This document shows, one piece after another, positions 60,686 through 64,000 of a DNA stretch of 64,000 bases (position 1 is the first letter of the stretch; each line of letters begins with the position of its first letter). The position numbers were made by a program, and so were the translations under genes. Under the pieces are notes generated by a model. The model did not search any database. It worked only from the letters and a program-made list of their open reading frames with translations, and was not told where the DNA came from. Source of the stretch: Bryobacteraceae bacterium. Its GTDB lineage: Bacteria > Acidobacteriota > Terriglobia > Bryobacterales > Bryobacteraceae. The DNA is taken from assembly GCA_023384675.1 (NCBI GenBank), contig JAHDVK010000024.1, positions 27,141 through 91,140 on the forward strand, given 5' to 3'.

Positions 60686-61210
60686 ATGAAAAGAATCACA
60701 CATCTAATGCTTCTGGCGTTCTTGCTCGCCGGGCCAATTTGCCTTGCTGCGCAGAGCGAAGCAGGGCGGAATCGATTGATCAGGCAAGTGCGCCACGAAC
60801 TGGTGATGCTGCCGTACTACGGGGTTTTCGACCATCTCGCCTACAAAGTGGATGGGTACAATGTGACGCTCTTGGGCCAGGTCACACGGCCCACGTTGAA
60901 GTCAGCCGCGGAACGGGTTGTCCGGGATATCGAGGGGGTCGAAGGTGTGGACAACCAGATTGTCGTGCTGCCGCCTTCGCCCAACGACGACCGGCTCCGG
61001 CTGGCCCTCTACCGTGCCATCTATTCGCGTCCCGGCTTGGACAGGTACGCCCTGAGGGCTGTTCCGTCCATCCACATCATCGTCGCCAACGGCGACGTGA
61101 CGCTCGAAGGCTCGGTTGCAAATGAGGGTGATAGCAACATTGCCAACATCACCGCTAACGGAGTGTCGGGCATCTTTTCCGTGACGAACAACCTGACGGT
61201 TGAGAAATAA
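60686..61210 (+). CDS. exported BON-domain protein (second)
   Basis: The 174-residue protein has a signal peptide (MKRITHLMLLAFLLAGPICLAAQ). Two BON domains follow (LIRQVRHELVMLPYYGVFDH to VDNQIVVLPP; LYRAIYSRPGLDRYALRAVP to VTNNLTVEK). There is no lipobox Cys in the usual place, so it is probably periplasmic. GAGGA at 60676-60680 selects the ATG at 60686; a longer in-frame start lacks a signal peptide. It is related in layout but not closely similar to the lipoprotein at 59020. No copy of the palindromic operator was seen before it. Confidence 0.85.
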   Translation: MKRITHLMLLAFLLAGPICLAAQSEAGRNRLIRQVRHELVMLPYYGVFDHLAYKVDGYNVTLLGQVTRPTLKSAAERVVRDIEGVEGVDNQIVVLPPSPNDDRLRLALYRAIYSRPGLDRYALRAVPSIHIIVANGDVTLEGSVANEGDSNIANITANGVSGIFSVTNNLTVEK

Positions 61211-61355
61211 CAGCTCCGCCGCCCGCGCAGGTCGTGAGCTGAAATGAATGGATAAGGATACATATGCAGATTCGATTGAATAGCGATAGCCGGGTGGCGG
61301 TGCAGAAGATGAAATGTCTGCTCGCCAAAGAACCCGGACGATTGCGAGGCAAATC

Positions 61356-62510
61356 ATGACCGGGACAACCGTCATGAAAGACGAGCTCAGGACGCTTCTG
61401 GATCCCCACGAGCCTCCTTGCCTTTCGCTCTATCTGCAGACACACCGGCGCCATCCTGAGAATCAGCAGGACCCCATCCGTTACAAGAACCTGCTCAAAG
61501 CGCTTGAAGAATCGATTCTAAACCAGTATTCCGGTGTGGAGGCAGGCACGCTTCTGACCCCCTTCCAGGCGCTGTCTGTCGATGCGGACTTCTGGAATCA
61601 CTGCTGGGACGGTCTGGCGGTTTTCGGAGCAGCCGGCCTGTTCCGGGTGATCAAACTCCAACGGCCAGTTGGCGAGTTGGCTGTCGCCGCCAAAAGCTTC
61701 CATGTCAAACCCCTGTTGCGGGTGTTGCAGTCCGCCGACCGGTATCAGGTCTTGAGCCTGAACCGGCATCAAGTGCGGCTCTTCGAGGGTGACCGCGACC
61801 AACTTGACGAAGTGGAATTGGCCGCCGGGGTGCCGCGCACGATTACCGAGGCGCTGGGCAGCGAGCTGACCGAGCCGCATCAGACCGTCGCCTCCTACGG
61901 TGGGACCACCCGGGGCTCCAGCGCGACCCATGGTCACGGATCGAAGACCGACGAAGAAGGCATTGACGAGGAACGGTACTTCCGTGCGGTTGACCGGGCG
62001 ATTCTGCATAACCACTCGCGTTCGTCCGGCATGCCTCTCATCCTCGCCGCATTGACCCAATATCACACGCAATTCCGCAAAATCAGCCGCAACCCGTTTC
62101 TGACGGACGTCGGCATCGAGGTTGACGCGAATTCTCTTTCGATCGAACAGTTGCGCCAGCGGGCGTGGACTGCCGCGGAGCCGGAAATCCGTTCGCACCT
62201 GCGAAAGCTCACTGATGCATTCGAGGAGGCGCGTTCGAAAGGGCGTGGCTCCGACGACCTCGCAGAAGTGGCGCGCGCCGCCGCCAAGGCAAGGGTCGAA
62301 TCCCTGTTCGTCGAGTCAGACCGGCTGATCCCCGGTCATCTGGACCTCGCAACTGGCGCCGCTGCCCTCACTGGCATGGATAATCCGGGGGTTGACGACT
62401 TGCTGGACGATCTGGCGGAATTGGTTCTGAACAAAGGCGGCCAGGTCATAGTGGCCCCGTCCCTCGATATGCCCACCAGGACTGGTGTCGCAGCCATCTT
62501 TCGCTACTAG
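61356..62510 (+). CDS. BaeRF3-like protein (bacterial eRF1-related family)
   Basis: The 384-residue protein resembles the baeRF3 family of archaeo-eukaryotic release-factor-related proteins. Its N-terminal domain reads [20 protein letters not shown], and the middle has [21 protein letters not shown] His/Gly-rich loop ([20 protein letters not shown]) precedes [20 protein letters not shown], and the C-terminal domain ends [20 protein letters not shown]. The family has been predicted to help in ribosome rescue or stress; this is not proven. The ATG at 61356 follows GAGG; ATG 61374 is possible. The hydrolase gene follows 40 bp downstream. Confidence 0.8.
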   Translation: MTGTTVMKDELRTLLDPHEPPCLSLYLQTHRRHPENQQDPIRYKNLLKALEESILNQYSGVEAGTLLTPFQALSVDADFWNHCWDGLAVFGAAGLFRVIKLQRPVGELAVAAKSFHVKPLLRVLQSADRYQVLSLNRHQVRLFEGDRDQLDEVELAAGVPRTITEALGSELTEPHQTVASYGGTTRGSSATHGHGSKTDEEGIDEERYFRAVDRAILHNHSRSSGMPLILAALTQYHTQFRKISRNPFLTDVGIEVDANSLSIEQLRQRAWTAAEPEIRSHLRKLTDAFEEARSKGRGSDDLAEVARAAAKARVESLFVESDRLIPGHLDLATGAAALTGMDNPGVDDLLDDLAELVLNKGGQVIVAPSLDMPTRTGVAAIFRY

Positions 62511-62550
62511 CCGCCACTGGCGGCGCAAACTGAAATGTAGGGAGTACACA

Positions 62551-63396
62551 ATGACGATCACCACCAAAGACGGCGCCCGGATCTACTACAAGGATTGGGG
62601 CACGGGACAGCCCGTTGTGTTCAGCCACGGCTGGCCCCTTTCCGCGGATGCCTGGGAAGACCAAATGCTCTTTCTGGCCAACCATGGATTCCGCGCAATC
62701 GCTCACGATCGCCGTGGTCATGGCCGCTCCAGCCAGCCATGGACCGGCAACGACATGGACGGCTACGCCGATGACCTCGCCTCGCTGATCGAAACTCTCG
62801 GCCTCGAGAATGCAATTCTTGTCGGCCACTCCACCGGCGGCGGCGAGGTCGCCCGCTATATCGGTCGGCACGGCACCAGGCGCGTGGCCAAGGCGGTCCT
62901 GATCGGTTCGGTGACTCCGCTGATGCTGAAGACGGCTTCGAACCCCGGCGGCTTGCCGCTCAAAGTGTTCGACGAAATCCGCGCCAATGTCCGGGCGGAC
63001 CGCTCGCAGTTCTTCCAGGACCTCACTACGACCTTCTATGGCGCCAACCGCCCCGGAGCGAAGGTCTCCCAGGGCCTCCGGGATGCCTTCTGGCTCCAGG
63101 GAATGCAGGCTGGCTTTAAAGCCGTCTTCGACTGCATCAAGGCGTTTTCTGAAACGGACTTCAACCAAGACCTGAAGAAGTTTGACGTGCCGGCTCTCAT
63201 CATCCACGGCGACGACGACCAGATTGTTCCAATCGGCGCCACGGCCCATCTCTCCTCCAAACTGATCGAAGGGTCCACGCTGAAGGTCTATCCCGGCGCG
63301 CCGCACGGCCTTTGCTCGACCCACAAGGACCAGATCAACTCGGACCTGCTCGCGTTCTTCGAAGAATCCGGTGGGGATTCACGCAGAGTGCTGTAG
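62551..63396 (+). CDS. alpha/beta hydrolase, cofactor-free haloperoxidase/arylesterase type
   Basis: The 281-residue serine hydrolase closely follows the non-heme chloroperoxidase pattern: [40 protein letters not shown], then nucleophile Ser94 in [18 protein letters not shown]. The acid is in HGDDDQIVP and the His in GAPHGL. Physiologically such enzymes are esterases that can show perhydrolase/haloperoxidase activity with organic acids. The substrate is unknown. TAGGGAG before ATG 62551 sets the start. It lies 40 bp after the BaeRF3-like gene and is probably co-transcribed with it. Confidence 0.9.
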   Translation: MTITTKDGARIYYKDWGTGQPVVFSHGWPLSADAWEDQMLFLANHGFRAIAHDRRGHGRSSQPWTGNDMDGYADDLASLIETLGLENAILVGHSTGGGEVARYIGRHGTRRVAKAVLIGSVTPLMLKTASNPGGLPLKVFDEIRANVRADRSQFFQDLTTTFYGANRPGAKVSQGLRDAFWLQGMQAGFKAVFDCIKAFSETDFNQDLKKFDVPALIIHGDDDQIVPIGATAHLSSKLIEGSTLKVYPGAPHGLCSTHKDQINSDLLAFFEESGGDSRRVL

Positions 63397-63404
63397 TGGC
63401 CGGA

Positions 63405-63629
63405 TTACGAAAACCGGACAGTCGCCTTGTGGGCGCCGCCGTCATCGGTGAGGGTGATGAATCCGGCAGCTGGCGGCTGGCCATCGAGTTCGATGGGAGC
63501 TCTGGCGATGCGCAGCGCTGCACGGTGATCCCAGACCGTGGCGGAGTGTGCCGAAATGCCCGGGGTGGAGAAGGCTTCCTGCTCGCCGGTTGCGAGTTCC
63601 CCGCCCTCGATGAAAGCCGAATGCGCCAC
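63405..63629 (-). pseudogene. C-terminal fragment of an unrecognised protein
   Basis: A minus-strand frame reads SINPVAHSAFIEGGELATGE, later RIARAPIELDGQPPAAGF and ITLTDDGGAHKATVRFS. This is convincing protein sequence but starts abruptly after an in-frame stop near 63650, and no intact upstream part is visible. It converges on the hydrolase gene. I do not recognise the family. It is best treated as a remnant. Confidence 0.35.
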
Positions 63630-63727
63630 AGGATTGATAGAGTGCTGAGCGCGCCCAGGAGCGGCAACTCAGGGTCTGGTAGGCGGCCTGATTGAGGGCG
63701 AATCGCTGGACGGCCTCGGCACGCCAG

Positions 63728-63952
63728 TCACCCGCGGAACTCGATCGAATGCTGCTCCTCACGGGGGATGCCCCCTATGCACTTCAGCACTGTTTCATCT
63801 CTGCTCTCGCCGAACAACTTCAGGATGAGGACAGCTGCCATGCTCCGCTGGAACGATGGATTGAGGAAAGCCTGAACACAATTCTGACGGACCTGGTCCG
63901 CAACGAGCATGGCCTGGATGATCAGCTGCGTGAGTTCTTCAATCAGCGCCAC
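63728..63952 (-). CDS. hypothetical short protein at the window edge, uncertain
   Basis: A minus-strand frame from GTG 63952 reads ALIEELTQLIIQAMLVADQV, then FLNPSFQRSMAAVLILKLFG, and ends EEQHSIEFRG. It has plausible helical composition and an upstream in-frame stop near 63985. A competing plus-strand frame from about 63748 (MLLLTGDAPYALQHCFISAL, then LERWIEESLNTILTDLVRNE) runs open to the window end and looks equally protein-like. Only one can be real, and the sequence beyond 64000 is needed to decide. Confidence 0.3.
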   Translation of the reverse strand: MALIEELTQLIIQAMLVADQVRQNCVQAFLNPSFQRSMAAVLILKLFGESRDETVLKCIGGIPREEQHSIEFRG

Positions 63953-64000
63953 CGGCGCGATTTCCTTCCCTGCCCAGCAGGCTCAGGCCGCGGCGCTGGA

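Overview
The window reads as a chromosomal segment of an Acidobacteriota bacterium, most likely of the Solibacter/Bryobacter type. It is GC-rich. It carries a secreted NHL-repeat protein ending in the TIGR03437-type domain typical of that group (21977-23791), the NGAKSKGPTS-type protein common there (59954-60577), and a VirB10-like glycine-zipper protein (8158-8889). There is no plasmid or phage core, no rRNA and no CRISPR array. This identification is inference from family content.

Layout. (1) 1-5363: isoleucine/valine operon ilvB-ilvH-ilvC-cimA, preceded by a classical attenuator with a short leader ORF rich in Val/Ile/Leu codons and a terminator hairpin. (2) 5457-10248: a stand-alone receiver, a membrane-anchored degenerate GGDEF-like protein, a VirB10-like protein, a sugar isomerase/epimerase, and an initiator tRNA-Met with an unusual first base. 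(3) 10249-17610: a decayed amidohydrolase, a site-2 protease with CBS domains, a bifunctional penicillin-binding protein, a PRC-barrel protein, a c-type-heme Met/His-rich protein, and a dead transposase. (4) 17760-45576: a large, tightly packed exopolysaccharide locus. It holds the export protein, an outer-membrane barrel, a BY-kinase, an NHL protein, glycosyltransferases, two FemAB/BioF2-like acyltransferases around a DegT-type aminotransferase, a deacetylase, polymerase, flippase, two asparagine-synthase-like amidotransferases, a heparinase II/III-type lyase and a DUF4091 protein. It ends in a histidine kinase/LuxR regulator pair whose reading frames overlap the locus. (5) 45618-52173: two degenerate receivers, a Crp/Fnr regulator and secreted proteins. 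(6) 52174-57848: a CheB-CheR-PAS fusion, a hybrid histidine kinase, and a PAS-HisKA protein with no ATPase domain. (7) 57901-63396: a stress-like cluster (second PRC-barrel protein, two BON proteins, a tiny membrane peptide, a BaeRF3-like protein, a haloperoxidase-type hydrolase), then an ambiguous edge.

How parts may work together. The polysaccharide locus has polymer assembly, flipping, export and chain-length control, but no initiating sugar-phosphate transferase and no nucleotide-sugar synthesis, so those must lie elsewhere. Amidotransferases, acyltransferases and a uronate-lyase-type enzyme suggest a polymer with amidated uronic acids and acylated amino sugars (inference). The least expected signal is a 14-bp inverted repeat, YGGTCA-N2-TGACCA, with the same overall length as an FNR box. 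It lies before both PRC-barrel genes, before the first BON lipoprotein gene, and downstream of the Crp/Fnr gene. This suggests a small stress regulon linking regions 3, 5 and 7.
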